A stretch of 64,000 nt of DNA from Clostridia bacterium (GCA_017559445.1 JAFYSJ010000022.1:1-64000), one strand, 5' to 3'; counted from the stretch's first letter, positions 25,434 through 36,073 are shown. Numbers and translations are program-made. The notes: a model not told the origin generated them from the letters alone.

Positions 25434-26288
25434 ATGCAGAATCAATTCCAGACATTTCCCAGAAGTTTTGAGGGACATGAGATCATCTCCATTGGTCCTA
25501 AGAGTGACCAGTTCCACATGATTAAGGATATGATCGCCCTTAAGCACAAGGACAAGAGCGTTTTTGTTATTGAGGGACTTTGGGGATATAAGAGAATCGT
25601 GCAGATGGGCATTCGCGTGCGCATGTTTTGTTTCTGCCCAGATTACATCAGAACAGAGGAAGATTTGGAAGTAGTTAAGGGATTTATTCGCATTGCGGAT
25701 GAGAGTTGCTACGCCAGTGACAAGCTTTGTGCACGTATGACTGATAGAGATAGCACTGAGGGTTTCTTTGTAGTTGCAGATTACCCAGTCCGCACAGTAG
25801 AGGATATTGAACTTAAAGAAAATAACTTGATTATTATCACAGACGGCTTGGACAAGCCTGGCAACATCGGTACAATTATCCGTTCTGCAGAGGCAGCAGG
25901 TTGCGATGCGGTTATTTCTGTTAATACTAAGGTGCCACTTTCTCAGCACAGAGTTATTAAGGCCAGCCTTGGAGGAAGTTTGACACTTCCTGTTATTAAC
26001 ATGGATGTTAATGATTGTGTTAAGTGGCTTGGCGAAAATGGATTTACATTGTACGTAACTAACCTTAAGTCAGCTCACTGGCATTATGAGGAAAGTTATA
26101 AGGGTAGAGCAGCAATTGTAGCAGGCAACGAGATTAAGGGCATCTCCGACATTTGGAATAACTGTGACGTTCCCCATGTTAATATCAAAATTCCAATGTT
26201 TGGTCAGTGCGACTCCCTTAATGTGGGTTTTGCAACAACTATGGTGGCATATGAGGCCAGCCTTAAGCAAAAGGGTTTGATTAAATGA
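25434..26288 (+). CDS. SpoU/TrmH-family RNA 2'-O-methyltransferase
   Basis: The 284-residue enzyme transfers a methyl group from SAM to a ribose of tRNA or rRNA. The C-terminal SPOUT domain shows motif 1 in DGLDKPGNIGTIIRSAEAAG, motif 2 in IVAGNEIKG and motif 3 in VNIKIPMFGQCDSLNVG. The N-terminal 100 residues are an RNA-binding domain of the SpoU_sub_bind type, but shorter similarity makes this less sure. The start is ATG at 25434 after CAGGAGGGC; longer readings would begin inside the tRNA. The stop overlaps the tadA ATG (ATGA), so the pair makes an RNA modification unit. Confidence 0.92.
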   Translation: MQNQFQTFPRSFEGHEIISIGPKSDQFHMIKDMIALKHKDKSVFVIEGLWGYKRIVQMGIRVRMFCFCPDYIRTEEDLEVVKGFIRIADESCYASDKLCARMTDRDSTEGFFVVADYPVRTVEDIELKENNLIIITDGLDKPGNIGTIIRSAEAAGCDAVISVNTKVPLSQHRVIKASLGGSLTLPVINMDVNDCVKWLGENGFTLYVTNLKSAHWHYEESYKGRAAIVAGNEIKGISDIWNNCDVPHVNIKIPMFGQCDSLNVGFATTMVAYEASLKQKGLIK

Positions 26289-26746
26289 AATATACCCAGT
26301 ACATAGAGCAAAATATGGTGGCAGCTCTAGAGCAGGCCAAGGTGGCAGCATCACTCGGTGAAATTCCAGTAGGAGCAGTTGTGGTCAAGGATGGCCAGAT
26401 AATTGCCAAGGGATATAACACCAGAGAACGCGACAATGACATTACAGGTCACGCTGAGATCAACGCAATTCGTGAGGCAGAAAGAGTCCTTGGAGATTGG
26501 AGATTGGCAGGCTGCGACATGTTTGTAACCATGGAGCCATGTCCCATGTGTATTGGAGCCATTATTGCATCTAGAATAGGCAGATTGTTCTACGGATGCA
26601 GCGATCCAGTGGCAGGGGCATGCAAATCTGTGACTAATATCTATACATCAGGTATTAACGCAGGCAAATTAGAAATTTACGATGACATAATGGCTGATGA
26701 AGCATCGGCAGTAGTGGATGGTTTTTTCAATGGAATCAGAGAATAG
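26285..26746 (+). CDS. tadA: tRNA-specific adenosine deaminase
   Basis: TadA converts A34 to inosine in tRNA-Arg(ACG). The 153-residue product has zinc ligand His56 with catalytic Glu58 (HAEINAIREAE) and zinc cysteines 86 and 89 (PCPMC). This is the full standard set, and the length is normal. It is coupled to the SpoU methylase by a 4-base overlap. The next gene starts inside its last codons. Confidence 0.95.
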   Translation: MKYTQYIEQNMVAALEQAKVAASLGEIPVGAVVVKDGQIIAKGYNTRERDNDITGHAEINAIREAERVLGDWRLAGCDMFVTMEPCPMCIGAIIASRIGRLFYGCSDPVAGACKSVTNIYTSGINAGKLEIYDDIMADEASAVVDGFFNGIRE

Positions 26747-27953
26747 ACAGAACAAAAAAGCTAAATATCAGGCAAAGCAGGCAAGGAGTCAGGTGTTCAA
26801 GAGAATCCGCCAAGTTTTGTGTGCTCTTTTTATTATTGTGCTGGCAATTTTCGCAAGCCTTTATATTTATTGCAAGGGCATTGGCGCAGATTACAAGGAG
26901 GCCATGTCAGCATTATTCTCTGGACATTTGCAGGAGTTTGAGGGAATCCTTAATCCAGAAAAGTATATGGAAGCCGATATTGTAGAGGGATTTGTTCAGA
27001 ACGAGTATCCTGACGAAAGCGACAAGTTCGTAACTGTTGGCACCACATTATTTAAGGTGAGCAACAACAGCATCGTCCAGTACACAGCCACAGGTATTAT
27101 TGCAAAAGAGACTAGAGTGGATATGACAGAGAGCCGTATTCACAAGTCAGGGGATTACATGGTTGTCTATAGCATTGGCGGTCAGACTGCTTACATGGTG
27201 ACAGAGGACCAGGTAAGCACAATTACTCTTCCAGATCCAGTGCTGATAGCCACTGTGGGTTACGGCGGATACATGGCCTTTGTCTTGGAGGCAGACAGCT
27301 ACATGTCAGCAGTTGCCATTTATAACGAAAAGGGCCAAAACATTTCCACAAGATACATCCAGAACGATGCAGTAGTGTGGGCAGGTGTTTCGCCAGATAA
27401 TACATATTATTGTATTAATAGAATCTCCCTTGGTGATCTGCAGGCCAGCAGCTATCTTGAGTACAACAGAATGGGTGAGGTTTCTGCTTATGCAATGGAG
27501 AGTTATCCAGGAACATTGATTGCCAGCTGTGCGTTCGCAAAGAATGGAACAATGGTTGCAGTTGCAGATAACAAGTTAATTCACATTGGCGTTGGACGAA
27601 AGCCCATTTCCGAAATTGATGTTACAGCCATTCATGCAATGACACAGAGCCCAGAGGGAGACATTTTAGTTTCCGTACAGGTTAAGGACGGTTCTAACGA
27701 CACAAACAGAGTTTACGTCTTTGGCAAACAGGGAGACAGCAGTTTCTTTAACACAGACTTGGCGGTTACTACCCTTAGCGCTCAGGATGGCAACATTTGC
27801 GCAGTAATTGGAACAGGCGCAACTATCTACAATTACAGCGGTAAGGTTTTAGCAAACTTTGCAGCAGATGCAAATAGAATCAACGACGCGATTCTATATA
27901 GAGATAGTTATTTAGTAATATATAAGACTACAGTTGATAAGAGGAAATATTAA
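26730..27953 (+). CDS. DUF5711-type membrane-anchored beta-propeller protein
   Basis: The 407-residue product has a basic N-terminus, one membrane helix (VLCALFIIVLAIFASLYIY) and an extracellular part made of repeated beta-strand blades with motifs such as KSGDYMVVYSIGGQ and SPDNTYYCINRI. This pattern matches the DUF5711 family found in Lachnospiraceae; the function is unknown. The start is uncertain: ATG at 26730 is used, and an ATG at 26718 is also possible; neither has a clear ribosome site, and both lie inside tadA. The stop overlaps the next ATG (TAATG). Confidence 0.78.
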   Translation: MESENRQNKKAKYQAKQARSQVFKRIRQVLCALFIIVLAIFASLYIYCKGIGADYKEAMSALFSGHLQEFEGILNPEKYMEADIVEGFVQNEYPDESDKFVTVGTTLFKVSNNSIVQYTATGIIAKETRVDMTESRIHKSGDYMVVYSIGGQTAYMVTEDQVSTITLPDPVLIATVGYGGYMAFVLEADSYMSAVAIYNEKGQNISTRYIQNDAVVWAGVSPDNTYYCINRISLGDLQASSYLEYNRMGEVSAYAMESYPGTLIASCAFAKNGTMVAVADNKLIHIGVGRKPISEIDVTAIHAMTQSPEGDILVSVQVKDGSNDTNRVYVFGKQGDSSFFNTDLAVTTLSAQDGNICAVIGTGATIYNYSGKVLANFAADANRINDAILYRDSYLVIYKTTVDKRKY

Positions 27954-28618
27954 TGGGAATTATTATTGATATTGTTCTTATAGCTATTGTGGTATTTGGA
28001 GCAGTACAGGGATACCGCAAGGGATTTGTGGAAATCATGGAAAAGATGCTCTACCTAGTGGTGGTTGGAGCCTTGGCTATGACACTTAAGCCCCTGGGAG
28101 TTTCCATAATCGAGAGGACATCAATTCCTGAGCTTATCTCCACAAAGGCTCAACAGATTATTACAGAGAACATTGGTGACAAAATTAGCCAAGTAGGTAG
28201 TGAAGAACAACTTACCAATCTCTTGGCAGAAAACACATTGCCCGAGTCTGTGGCACAGATGCTTACAGAAAAGCTTGGTCAGGCAGAGCAGTTCTTAGCC
28301 CAGGACAAGACAGAACTTATAGCTTCTATTGCGGATGCATTTGCAGACTTTGTTGTGGGAGCTATTGCAGTAGTTGCATTGTTCATCCTTTTGAGCATCG
28401 CATACTTCCTGTTGTTTCGCATTATCGGTCTTGTGTTCAAACTTCCTTTGCTTAAGCAGGTTGATCAGATCCTTGGCGTTGTGGGAGGTTTGATTAGCTC
28501 ATTGATAACAGTGGCAATTATTATTTGTATATGTACTGTTATTGCACCTTTTTCCACAGAATTTAATGGAATTTTGGCGTCATCTTTTGTATACGGATTC
28601 TGTGTGAAAATAATCTAA
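27953..28618 (+). CDS. CvpA-family membrane protein
   Basis: The 221-residue protein has the CvpA start (IDIVLIAIVVFGAVQGYRKGFVE) and about four membrane helices, with a helical, soluble segment between the first and second pairs (about residues 65-125). CvpA proteins are linked to envelope stress and, in E. coli, colicin V production; the mechanism is not settled. The ATG follows AGAGGAAAT and overlaps the preceding stop. No terminator is obvious before the rpmG promoter. Confidence 0.85.
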   Translation: MGIIIDIVLIAIVVFGAVQGYRKGFVEIMEKMLYLVVVGALAMTLKPLGVSIIERTSIPELISTKAQQIITENIGDKISQVGSEEQLTNLLAENTLPESVAQMLTEKLGQAEQFLAQDKTELIASIADAFADFVVGAIAVVALFILLSIAYFLLFRIIGLVFKLPLLKQVDQILGVVGGLISSLITVAIIICICTVIAPFSTEFNGILASSFVYGFCVKII

Positions 28619-28636
28619 AATACTGTCACAATAGTG

Positions 28637-28666
28637 TTGACAAGGGATATACCATTATGGTAAATT
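28637..28666 (+). promoter_or_regulatory. Candidate promoter of rpmG-secE-nusG
   Basis: TTGACA at 28637-28642 and TAAATT at 28661-28666 are 18 bases apart; the rpmG start is 73 bases downstream. Confidence 0.65.
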
Positions 28667-28738
28667 ACTTGTGCTCACACAGATGAGTTATTTTTTTGCG
28701 TGAAATTTTTCTTTTTTTACTAAAAAGGAGTGTTAAAA

Positions 28739-28888
28739 ATGAGAGTTAAGGTAACATTGGCTTGTGAAGAGTGCAAGCAGAGAAACTACATCACAATGAA
28801 GAACAAGAAGAACAACCCTGACAGAATTGAGATCAAGAAGTATTGCAAGTTCTGCCAGAAGCACACAAACCACAAGGAGACAAAGTAA
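28739..28888 (+). CDS. rpmG: 50S ribosomal protein L33
   Basis: The gene codes for a 49-residue protein of the large subunit. Its sequence has the L33 start [17 protein letters not shown] and a second [10 protein letters not shown], giving two CxxC pairs, so it is the zinc-binding (C+) form. The ATG follows AAAGGAGTG. L33 followed by secE and nusG is the usual Firmicutes order. It is short and absent from most long-ORF lists. Confidence 0.97.
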   Translation: MRVKVTLACEECKQRNYITMKNKKNNPDRIEIKKYCKFCQKHTNHKETK

Positions 28889-28913
28889 TCCTAGGTGGAT
28901 TAAGGGGTTAAAT

Positions 28914-29144
28914 ATGTCCAACGAGAATAAGAACAAGAAGGAAAATTGGTTTGTTAAGGCAGGCAAGGCTCTCAAGAAGTTCTTTGGCGACATTAAGATG
29001 GAGCTTAAGAAGGTGGCTTGGATGAAGCCTAAGCAGGTTGTTACTGCAACACTTGCTGTACTTGGCGCATGTTTGCTTGTAGGTGCTGTTGTATGGTTGG
29101 TAGACCTTGGTATGTCCGAGCTCTATAACCTTATCTTCGGCTAA
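28914..29144 (+). CDS. secE: Preprotein translocase subunit SecE
   Basis: SecE clamps the SecY channel. The 76-residue product is the short one-helix form: a charged amphipathic start (FFGDIKMELKKVAWMKPKQV, the conserved cytoplasmic helix) and one membrane helix (about residues 43-63). The ATG at 28914 sits 25 bases after rpmG; a longer frame upstream overlaps rpmG and is not used. NusG follows. Confidence 0.95.
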   Translation: MSNENKNKKENWFVKAGKALKKFFGDIKMELKKVAWMKPKQVVTATLAVLGACLLVGAVVWLVDLGMSELYNLIFG

Positions 29145-29169
29145 AATTTAGTGAGTAGAGGAAACTAAA

Positions 29170-29733
29170 GTGTCTGAGAACAATATTGAATTCGAGCGCA
29201 AGGTGCCAGATGAGGCACAATGGTATGTAGTACATACTTACTCAGGATACGAGGCTAAGGTTAAGGCTAGTATCGAGAATGCCATTGAGAACAGACATCT
29301 AGAGGATTACATCTTTGATATCGCAATTCCTATGGAGGAAGTTGTTGAGATTAAGGACGGTAAGCGTAAGGCTTCCATGAAGAAGCTTTTCCCTGGATAC
29401 ATCCTTGTTCACATGATTATGAACAACGAGACATGGTATGTTGTTCGCAACGTTCGTGGCGTTACAGGATTTGTAGGACCAGAGTCCGAGCCTGTAGCTC
29501 TTACTCCAGCTGAGATGGAGAACATGGGCGTTAACCGTACAGCAACAGAGATCAACTTTGAGGTTGGCAATCACGTTAGCGTGCTTTCCGGTCCATTTGC
29601 AGACTTTGTTGGTGTTATTAAGAAGATCAGCGCTGATAAGAAGCTGATCACAGTGGGTATCTCTATGTTTGGTAGAGAAACTCCAATTGATCTTGAACCT
29701 ACGCAGATCCAGCTTTCAAAGGATCAGCAGTAA
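29170..29733 (+). CDS. nusG: Transcription termination/antitermination protein NusG
   Basis: NusG binds RNA polymerase across the clamp and affects pausing, Rho action and coupling with ribosomes. The 187-residue product has the NGN domain (WYVVHTYSGYEAKV, LFPGYILVHM, GVTGFVGP) and a C-terminal KOW domain (VSVLSGPFADFVGVIKKI). The start is GTG at 29170, preceded by GAGGAAAC. It is placed between secE and rplK as in most bacteria. Confidence 0.97.
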   Translation: MSENNIEFERKVPDEAQWYVVHTYSGYEAKVKASIENAIENRHLEDYIFDIAIPMEEVVEIKDGKRKASMKKLFPGYILVHMIMNNETWYVVRNVRGVTGFVGPESEPVALTPAEMENMGVNRTATEINFEVGNHVSVLSGPFADFVGVIKKISADKKLITVGISMFGRETPIDLEPTQIQLSKDQQ

Positions 29734-29768
29734 GTTGATAAAATTTTATTAAATCTGGGAGGTAGGGT

Positions 29769-30194
29769 ATGGCAAAGAAAATTAACGCCATCGTAAAACT
29801 TCAAATCGCAGCCGGTAAGGCAGCAATGACCCCACCGGTAGGACCAGCTCTTGGACCTCATGGTGTAAACATGATGCAGTTCGTAAAGGAGTTCAACGAG
29901 AGAACAGCTAAGGACGCTGGCCTCATCATTCCTGTTGTAATCACAATTTACGCAGACAGAACATTCTCCTTTATCACCAAGACTCCACCGGCACCTGTAT
30001 TGCTTAAGAAGGCAGCAGGCCTTGAGAGAGCTTCTGGTAAGCCTAACAAGGAAAAGGTAGCACAGGTAACAAGAGAGGATCTCAAGAAGATCGCAGAGCT
30101 CAAGATGGTTGACCTGAACGCAGCTAGCTTGGACGCAGCTATCAGCATGATCGCTGGTACAGCTCGTTCCATGGGTATCACAGTAGCAGACTAA
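29769..30194 (+). CDS. rplK: 50S ribosomal protein L11
   Basis: L11 binds the GTPase-associated region of 23S rRNA and is needed for the stringent response by RelA. The 141-residue product is full length, with the conserved [19 protein letters not shown] start and the C-terminal [14 protein letters not shown] strong GGGAGGTAGGGT precedes the ATG. L1 follows 14 bases later. Confidence 0.98.
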   Translation: MAKKINAIVKLQIAAGKAAMTPPVGPALGPHGVNMMQFVKEFNERTAKDAGLIIPVVITIYADRTFSFITKTPPAPVLLKKAAGLERASGKPNKEKVAQVTREDLKKIAELKMVDLNAASLDAAISMIAGTARSMGITVAD

Positions 30195-30208
30195 GGGAGG
30201 ATTGAGCA

Positions 30209-30895
30209 ATGAAGAGAGGCAAGAATTATAACGCTAAGGTTGCTTTGTTCAATCAGCAGGACCTTTATGCTCCAGCAGAGGCAATTGCAACAGTTAAGAA
30301 GACTGCAACTGCTAAGTTCGACGAGACAATCGAGCTTCACGTAAGACTCGGTGTTGACTCCAGACATGCAGATCAGCAGGTTCGTGGTTCAGTAGTACTG
30401 CCCCACGGTACAGGTAAGACAAAGACAGTTTTGGTTATCGCTAAGGATGACAAGGCTAAGGAAGCTCAGGAAGCTGGCGCAGATTTCGTAGGCGCTGAGG
30501 ACATGATCGCTAAGATCCAGGGTGGTTGGTTCGATTTCGACGTAATCGTTGCTACACCTAACATGATGGGTCAGTTGGGTCGTCTTGGTAAGGTTTTGGG
30601 TCCTAAGGGCTTGATGCCAAACCCTAAGTCCGGTACAGTTACTATGGACATCGCTAAGGCAATCAGCGAGATTAAGGCTGGTAAGGTTGAGTACAGACTC
30701 GATAAGGGTAACATTGTACACTGCGTAGTTGGTAAGGCATCTTTCACAGATGAGCAGCTCACAGAGAACCTTAAGACAGTTATGGAGGCTATCATTAAGG
30801 CAAAGCCTTCTGCAGCAAAGGGAACATACTTGAAGAGCGTTTACGTAACTTCTACAATGGGTCCTTCCGTTAGAATTAACACACTTAAGTTCTAA
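30209..30895 (+). CDS. rplA: 50S ribosomal protein L1
   Basis: L1 forms the mobile stalk near the E site and can repress its own operon by binding the mRNA. The 228-residue product has the signature [15 protein letters not shown] and a normal length. The ATG follows GGAGGATTGAGCA. The operon may end here, since a separate promoter and leader precede rplJ. Confidence 0.98.
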   Translation: MKRGKNYNAKVALFNQQDLYAPAEAIATVKKTATAKFDETIELHVRLGVDSRHADQQVRGSVVLPHGTGKTKTVLVIAKDDKAKEAQEAGADFVGAEDMIAKIQGGWFDFDVIVATPNMMGQLGRLGKVLGPKGLMPNPKSGTVTMDIAKAISEIKAGKVEYRLDKGNIVHCVVGKASFTDEQLTENLKTVMEAIIKAKPSAAKGTYLKSVYVTSTMGPSVRINTLKF

Positions 30896-30904
30896 TTTAA
30901 CGGG

Positions 30905-30933
30905 TTGACAAATAGTCAAAAAAGTTTTAAAAT
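30905..30933 (+). promoter_or_regulatory. Promoter of rplJL operon
   Basis: TTGACA at 30905-30910 and TAAAAT at 30928-30933 are 17 bases apart. The predicted start lies just before the L10 leader. Confidence 0.85.
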
Positions 30934-30947
30934 TAAATAGTTGTTTT

Positions 30948-31068
30948 TGCCGTAGACGGCTGGTGTCCCTGGGACATAAAGATTTATCTGCCAGCTTAGG
31001 TGAGATTGATACGTAATTAGTGATTTTATGTAGCCATCTTATGTCTAGGCATGAGATGGCTATTTTTT
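30948..31068 (+). ncRNA. L10 leader (autoregulatory mRNA element) with attenuator
   Basis: The sequence between the rplJ promoter and gene has the Firmicutes L10-leader features: GCCGTAGACGGCTGGTG, the kink-turn region with CTGCCAGC and AGGTGAGA, and a terminator hairpin (TAGCCATCT at 31031-31039 with AGATGGCTA at 31054-31062, then TTTTTT). The L10(L12)4 complex binds the leader and reduces expression of rplJ and rplL when the protein is in excess. Confidence 0.92.
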
Positions 31069-31093
31069 ATAATTTGTACAGGAGGTGAATCAA

Positions 31094-31630
31094 TTGGCAA
31101 GCAATAAGATTCTTGAACAGAAGAAAGTTATCGTTTCCGAATTGGCTACAAAGCTTAAGTCTGCTAAGTCCATTGTTTTCTGTAACTACAGAGGTATTAC
31201 AGTTCTCAAGGATACTCAGATGAGAAACGAGCTTCGTAAGAACAACATTGAGTACTTTGTTGCTAAGAACACTTATACTAAGTTGGCTCTCAAAGAGGCT
31301 GGTATTACAGGTCTTGATGAGTACCTTAACGGACCAACAGCTATTGCTATCAGCGTTGATGACGAGACAGCACCAGCTAGAATCCTTGCTAAGTATGCAG
31401 ATGAGATTAGCACATTTGAGTGCAAGGCAGGTTACCTTGATGGCGAGGTTCTCACAGCAGAGGGCGTTGCAGAGGTTTCCAGAATTCCTTCCAAGGAAGT
31501 TCTTTATTCCAAGCTTGCTGGCGGCTTGAACCAGATCGTTGCAGGTCTTGCAATTGCTCTGAAGGCTGTAGCAGACAAAATGGCAGATGGCGCTCCCGCA
31601 GAGGCAGGAGCAGAGGTAGCAGCAGAGTAA
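31094..31630 (+). CDS. rplJ: 50S ribosomal protein L10
   Basis: L10 is the base of the stalk and carries the L7/L12 dimers. The 178-residue product has the family pattern, with FCNYRGITVLKDTQMRNELR and the C-terminal helix that binds L7/L12. The start chosen is TTG at 31094, because AGGAGGTG at 31080-31087 ends 6 bases before it. A GTG at 31085 is in frame but lies inside that ribosome site and is not credible. The start gives LASNKILEQKK as the first residues (initiator Met replaces Leu). Confidence 0.94.
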   Translation: MASNKILEQKKVIVSELATKLKSAKSIVFCNYRGITVLKDTQMRNELRKNNIEYFVAKNTYTKLALKEAGITGLDEYLNGPTAIAISVDDETAPARILAKYADEISTFECKAGYLDGEVLTAEGVAEVSRIPSKEVLYSKLAGGLNQIVAGLAIALKAVADKMADGAPAEAGAEVAAE

Positions 31631-31664
31631 GCTGCAGTAGATTATATTACGGAGGTATATTAAA

Positions 31665-32039
31665 ATGGCATCTGAGAAGATTATGAACATTATCGAGACA
31701 GTTAAGGGCCTTACAGTTGTTGAGCTTAACGAGCTCGTAAAGGCAATCGAGGAGGAGTTTGGTGTTACAGCAGCTGCTGCTGTAGTAGCAGGCCCCGCAG
31801 CTGCAGCAGCTCCTGCAGCAGAGGAGAAGACAGAGTTCGACGTAGTACTTAAGGACGTTGGCGCAAACAAGATCGCAGTTATCAAGGTTGTACGTGAGCT
31901 CACAGGTCTTGGTCTTAAGGAAGCAAAGGATCTCGTTGACGGCGCTCCTAAGACAGTTAAGGAAGGCATCTCCAAGGAGGATGCAGAGGCAGTTGTTGCT
32001 AAGTTCAAGGAGCAGGGCGCTACTTGCGAGATTAAGTAA
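31665..32039 (+). CDS. rplL: 50S ribosomal protein L7/L12
   Basis: This 124-residue stalk protein recruits translation GTPases. An N-terminal dimerisation domain (residues 1-33), an Ala-rich hinge ([15 protein letters not shown]) and the C-terminal domain ([25 protein letters not shown] split across it) are all seen. The ATG follows GGAGGTATATTAAA. A strong terminator follows. Confidence 0.98.
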   Translation: MASEKIMNIIETVKGLTVVELNELVKAIEEEFGVTAAAAVVAGPAAAAAPAAEEKTEFDVVLKDVGANKIAVIKVVRELTGLGLKEAKDLVDGAPKTVKEGISKEDAEAVVAKFKEQGATCEIK

Positions 32040-32063
32040 TAACAAATCTCATATTTGCGAATT

Positions 32064-32091
32064 AAAGGACCGTTACTTAACGGTCCTTTTT
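32064..32091 (+). terminator. Terminator after rplL
   Basis: AAAGGACCGTTA pairs with TAACGGTCCTTT across a 2-base centre (loop of a few bases), then TTTC. Some readthrough into rpoB is usual in this arrangement. Confidence 0.9.
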
Positions 32092-32205
32092 CTTTACCTT
32101 GTAATTTATGAACAAATTGTAAATTATTTCATGGATTTTCAAAAAATCGGCAATTTGACAAAAAGAAAGCACAAAACATTGTGGATTATTATGGATAATC
32201 TGCCA

Positions 32206-32234
32206 TTGAGATATGGTTTTCTTAGTGTTAGAAT
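32206..32234 (+). promoter_or_regulatory. Candidate promoter of rpoBC
   Basis: TTGAGA at 32206-32211 and TAGAAT at 32229-32234 are 17 bases apart. The leader to the rpoB ATG would be about 115 bases. It contains a small hairpin near CTGTCTGTCAGCGACAG and otherwise nothing I can identify. Confidence 0.6.
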
Positions 32235-32357
32235 ATTAAATTGCTTTAATGTGGATTTATAGCGCTTTTTAGGCCCTTTTTGAGCCGAAACTGTCTGTCA
32301 GCGACAGGTAAGAGCTGTGAATTCAACTTAAGGTAATATCTAATGAGGTGATTTTAG

Positions 32358-35300
32358 ATGGTACATCCGCAACAGTATGGTCGCAATACCCGAATGAGTT
32401 TTTCTAGAGTTCCGGAAGTAGTTGAGATGCCCAATCTTATTGAGGTTCAGAGAGAATCCTATGAGTGGTTCTTGGAAAAGGGTCTCAAGGAAGTTTTTGA
32501 GGACATTTCTCCTATCGTTGACTTCACAGGCAATCTTAGCCTGGAGTTTGGCGAGTACAGAATTGACAGGAACGAGGCTAAGTACACAATTGCAGAGTGC
32601 AAGGAGAGAGACGCAACATATGCAGCTCCCCTTAGATGCAAGGTATATCTTAACAACCGCGTAACAGGTGAGGTTAAGAATCAGGATATTTACATGGGTG
32701 ATTTCCCTCTCATGACAGAGACAGGTTCATTCATTATTAACGGCGCAGAGCGTGTTATCGTTAGCCAGCTGGTTCGTTCTCCCGGATGTTACTATGCTAT
32801 GAAATATGACAAGAACGGTAAGGCATTGTTCAGCACAACGATTATTCCTAACCGTGGTGCATGGCTTGAGTATGAGCAGGATTCTAACAACGTTGTATGG
32901 GTACGTATTGACAGAACACGTAAGCTTCCATTGACAACATTTATCCGTTCTATCGGCTATGGCTCTGACGAGCAGATTCTCAACTTGTTTGGTCAGGAGG
33001 ACATTATCCTCGCTACTATTCAGAAGGACGAGAAGAAGAACGAGGAGGAGGCACTTCTTGAGGTTTACAAGAAGCTTCGTCCAGGCGAACTTCAGTCTGT
33101 TGAGAGCGCACGTACATTGCTCACAAATATGCTTTACGATCCCAGAAGATATGATTTGGCACACTTCGGACGCTTCAAGTTCAACAAGAAGCTTTCTTTG
33201 GCTACCAGAATTTCTGGCTTTGAGGCAGCTTCTACAATCGTAAACCCTGAGACAGGTGAGATTATTGTAGAGCAGGGACAGGTTATTGCTAAGGAATTGG
33301 CAACAGAGATTCAGGATTCTGGTGTTAACGTTGTTGAGGTTATCTCCAACGGTCAGACATGCAGAGTTATCGGTAATAACACTGTTGATATTAAGAATTA
33401 TATTACATTTGATATTTCCGATTTGGAGATTAAGGATCGCGTTAACTACACAGTATTGCAGGAGATCCTTGAGAACAACACAACTGAGGAAGACCTCAAG
33501 GCAGCTATTAAGGCTAACAAGGAGCGTTTGCTTCCTAAGCACATCACTCTTGAGGATATCGTTGCTTCTATCAGCTACTTCATCGGACTTACAAAGGATG
33601 TAGGAACAACAGACGTTATTGACCACTTGGGCAACAGACGTGTTCGTTCTGTAGGCGAGTTGCTTCAGAACCAGTTCCGCATTGGTCTTTCCAGAATGGA
33701 GAGAGTTGTTCGTGAGAGAATGACAACAAATGATATTACAAGCATCACACCTCAGGCGCTTATCAATATCAGACCTGTTGCAGCTGCTATTAAGGAGTTC
33801 TTTGGTAGCTCCCAGCTTTCTCAGTTCATGGATCAGCCTAACCCATTGGCAGAGCTTACACATAAGCGTAGACTTTCTGCTCTTGGTAAGGGTGGTTTGT
33901 CCAGAGATAGAGCTACATTCGAAGTTCGAGATATTCACCACTCTCACTACGGTAGAATGTGTCCTATTGAGACTCCCGAAGGTCCAAACATCGGTCTTAT
34001 CGGTTCTCTCGCACTTTATGCTAAGGTTAACCCATATGGTTTCATCGAGACACCTTATAGAATTGTAGATAAGGCAACTCAGACAGTAACTGATGAGGTT
34101 AGATATATGACAGCTGAGGAGGAAGAGGGCTACTACATCACAATGGCATCTGAGCCAATTGATGAGAATGGTCGCTTTGTTAACTCCAAGATGCTTGCAC
34201 GTCACTTGGAGGACTCCCTTATTGAGGTTTCTGCTGACATGATTGACCTCATGGACGTATCTCCTAGACAGTTGGTTTCCGTAGCTACAGCTATGATTCC
34301 TTTCTTGGAGCACGACGACGCTACTCGTGCCCTCATGGGTTCTAACATGCAGCGTCAGGCAGTTCCACTTATTCGCACAGAGGCTCCTATTGTTGGTACA
34401 GGTATCGAGCATAGAGCAGCTGTTGACTCCGGTGTAGTAGTTGTTGCTAGACAGGACGGTATTATTGAGAAGGTTTCCGCTAAGGAGATCATTATCAGAG
34501 ATGCAGATGGCCACAGCCATGCATATGACGTTCTTAAGTACCTTCGCTCCAACCAGGGTACATGTATTAACCAGAGAATCCTTGTTAAGAAGGGTGATAT
34601 CGTTAAGAAGGGTGATGTATTGGCAGACGGTCCATCCACTTCTAACGGCGAAATCGGTCTTGGTAAGAACATCTTGATCGGCTTCCTTTCTTGGGAAGGT
34701 TATAACTACGAGGACGCTATCCTTATTAGTGAAAAGATTGTTATGAATGACGTATTCACATCTATTCACATTGAGGAGTACGAGATCGACGCTAGAGACA
34801 CTAAGCTTGGTCCGGAAGAGATTACTCGTGATATTAACAACGTTGGCGAAGAGAGCCTTAAGGACCTTGACGAGAACGGTATTATCCGTATCGGTGCAGA
34901 GGTTAAGGCTGGCGATATCCTTGTTGGTAAGGTTACACCTAAGGGTGAGACAGACCTTTCTGCTGAGGAGAAGTTGCTCCGCGCTATCTTCGGTGAGAAG
35001 GCTAGAGACGTTAGAGACACATCTCTTAGAGTTCCTCACGGTGAGTACGGTATCATCGTTGATGTTAAGACATTTAAGAGAGAAAACGGCGATGAGTTGG
35101 CTCCAGGCGTAAATGAGCTTGTAAGAGTTTACATCGCACAGAAGAGAAAGATTTCCGTTGGTGACAAGATGTCTGGTCGTCACGGTAACAAGGGTGTTGT
35201 ATCTAGAGTTCTTCCTGAGGAAGATATGCCATTCCTTCCAGATGGTACACCTCTTCAGATCGTATTGAACCCCTTGGGCGTTCCTTCTCGTATGAACATC

Positions 35301-36053
35301 GGTCAGGTTCTTGAAGTTCATCTTGGTATTGCTGCTAGAACACTTGGCTGGAAGATTGCTACTCCTGTATTTGACGGCGCTACAGAGGAAGAGGTATTCG
35401 AGACTCTTGAGAAAGCTGGTCTTGCAAGAGATGGTAAGACAGTTCTTTACGATGGACGTACAGGTGAGCCATTCGACAATCGTGCTACAGTTGGTATCAT
35501 GTATATGTTGAAGTTGAACCACTTGGTAGATGACAAGATTCACGCTAGATCCACTGGTCCTTACTCCTTGGTAACACAGCAGCCTCTTGGTGGTAAGGCA
35601 CAGTTCGGTGGTCAGAGATTCGGTGAGATGGAAGTTTGGGCTATTGAGGCTTATGGCGCAGCTCATACACTTCAGGAAATCTTGACAGTTAAGTCCGACG
35701 ACGTTGTAGGACGTCAGAAGACATATGAGGCAATTGTTAAGGGCGAGAACGTACCAGAGCCCGGTATCCCCGAGAGCTTTAAGGTATTGATTAAGGAGCT
35801 TCAGTCTTTGGCTCTTGATATCAAGGTACTTTCTGATGAGTACGGCGAGATCGACCTTAAGAGATACGGCGCAGAGGATGAGAAGGTTCCAACAATTAAC
35901 TCTGAGGTTAATATGGAGGGACTTGAGGATACTCCAATGAACGTTGACAAGTCTGAGTATGATGACTGGTCTGTTCAGAGAGAGGACGGCTCCTTCAGCT
36001 CCGACGACAGCACAGATACTTCTTCTTATGATGAAGAAAATGGCGATTATTAA
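32358..36053 (+). CDS. rpoB: DNA-directed RNA polymerase subunit beta
   Basis: The beta subunit forms one pincer and part of the active centre of RNA polymerase and is the rifampicin target. The 1231-residue product is full length for Clostridia. The rifampicin region reads [22 protein letters not shown] and [15 protein letters not shown], with no resistance substitution that I can recognise, but one position is PN where many bacteria have [12 protein letters not shown] marks the active-site region, and the C-terminal part has [18 protein letters not shown]. The ATG follows GAGGTGATTTTAG. The acidic Ser/Asp-rich tail is normal for this group. rpoC follows 20 bases later. Confidence 0.98.
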   Translation: MVHPQQYGRNTRMSFSRVPEVVEMPNLIEVQRESYEWFLEKGLKEVFEDISPIVDFTGNLSLEFGEYRIDRNEAKYTIAECKERDATYAAPLRCKVYLNNRVTGEVKNQDIYMGDFPLMTETGSFIINGAERVIVSQLVRSPGCYYAMKYDKNGKALFSTTIIPNRGAWLEYEQDSNNVVWVRIDRTRKLPLTTFIRSIGYGSDEQILNLFGQEDIILATIQKDEKKNEEEALLEVYKKLRPGELQSVESARTLLTNMLYDPRRYDLAHFGRFKFNKKLSLATRISGFEAASTIVNPETGEIIVEQGQVIAKELATEIQDSGVNVVEVISNGQTCRVIGNNTVDIKNYITFDISDLEIKDRVNYTVLQEILENNTTEEDLKAAIKANKERLLPKHITLEDIVASISYFIGLTKDVGTTDVIDHLGNRRVRSVGELLQNQFRIGLSRMERVVRERMTTNDITSITPQALINIRPVAAAIKEFFGSSQLSQFMDQPNPLAELTHKRRLSALGKGGLSRDRATFEVRDIHHSHYGRMCPIETPEGPNIGLIGSLALYAKVNPYGFIETPYRIVDKATQTVTDEVRYMTAEEEEGYYITMASEPIDENGRFVNSKMLARHLEDSLIEVSADMIDLMDVSPRQLVSVATAMIPFLEHDDATRALMGSNMQRQAVPLIRTEAPIVGTGIEHRAAVDSGVVVVARQDGIIEKVSAKEIIIRDADGHSHAYDVLKYLRSNQGTCINQRILVKKGDIVKKGDVLADGPSTSNGEIGLGKNILIGFLSWEGYNYEDAILISEKIVMNDVFTSIHIEEYEIDARDTKLGPEEITRDINNVGEESLKDLDENGIIRIGAEVKAGDILVGKVTPKGETDLSAEEKLLRAIFGEKARDVRDTSLRVPHGEYGIIVDVKTFKRENGDELAPGVNELVRVYIAQKRKISVGDKMSGRHGNKGVVSRVLPEEDMPFLPDGTPLQIVLNPLGVPSRMNIGQVLEVHLGIAARTLGWKIATPVFDGATEEEVFETLEKAGLARDGKTVLYDGRTGEPFDNRATVGIMYMLKLNHLVDDKIHARSTGPYSLVTQQPLGGKAQFGGQRFGEMEVWAIEAYGAAHTLQEILTVKSDDVVGRQKTYEAIVKGENVPEPGIPESFKVLIKELQSLALDIKVLSDEYGEIDLKRYGAEDEKVPTINSEVNMEGLEDTPMNVDKSEYDDWSVQREDGSFSSDDSTDTSSYDEENGDY

Positions 36054-36073
36054 GGAAGGGACGGTAAACGAAG

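Noticed and set aside
25205-25471. 88-codon plus-strand frame
   Set aside because: It runs through the tRNA-Met gene and its terminator.
31085-31093. GTG at 31085 as the rplJ start
   Set aside because: It lies within the AGGAGGTG ribosome site; the TTG at 31094 has the right spacing.
32155-32192. TTGACA at 32155 as the rpoB promoter
   Set aside because: The nearest -10-like TATTAT is 26 bases away; the pair at 32206-32234 has better spacing.
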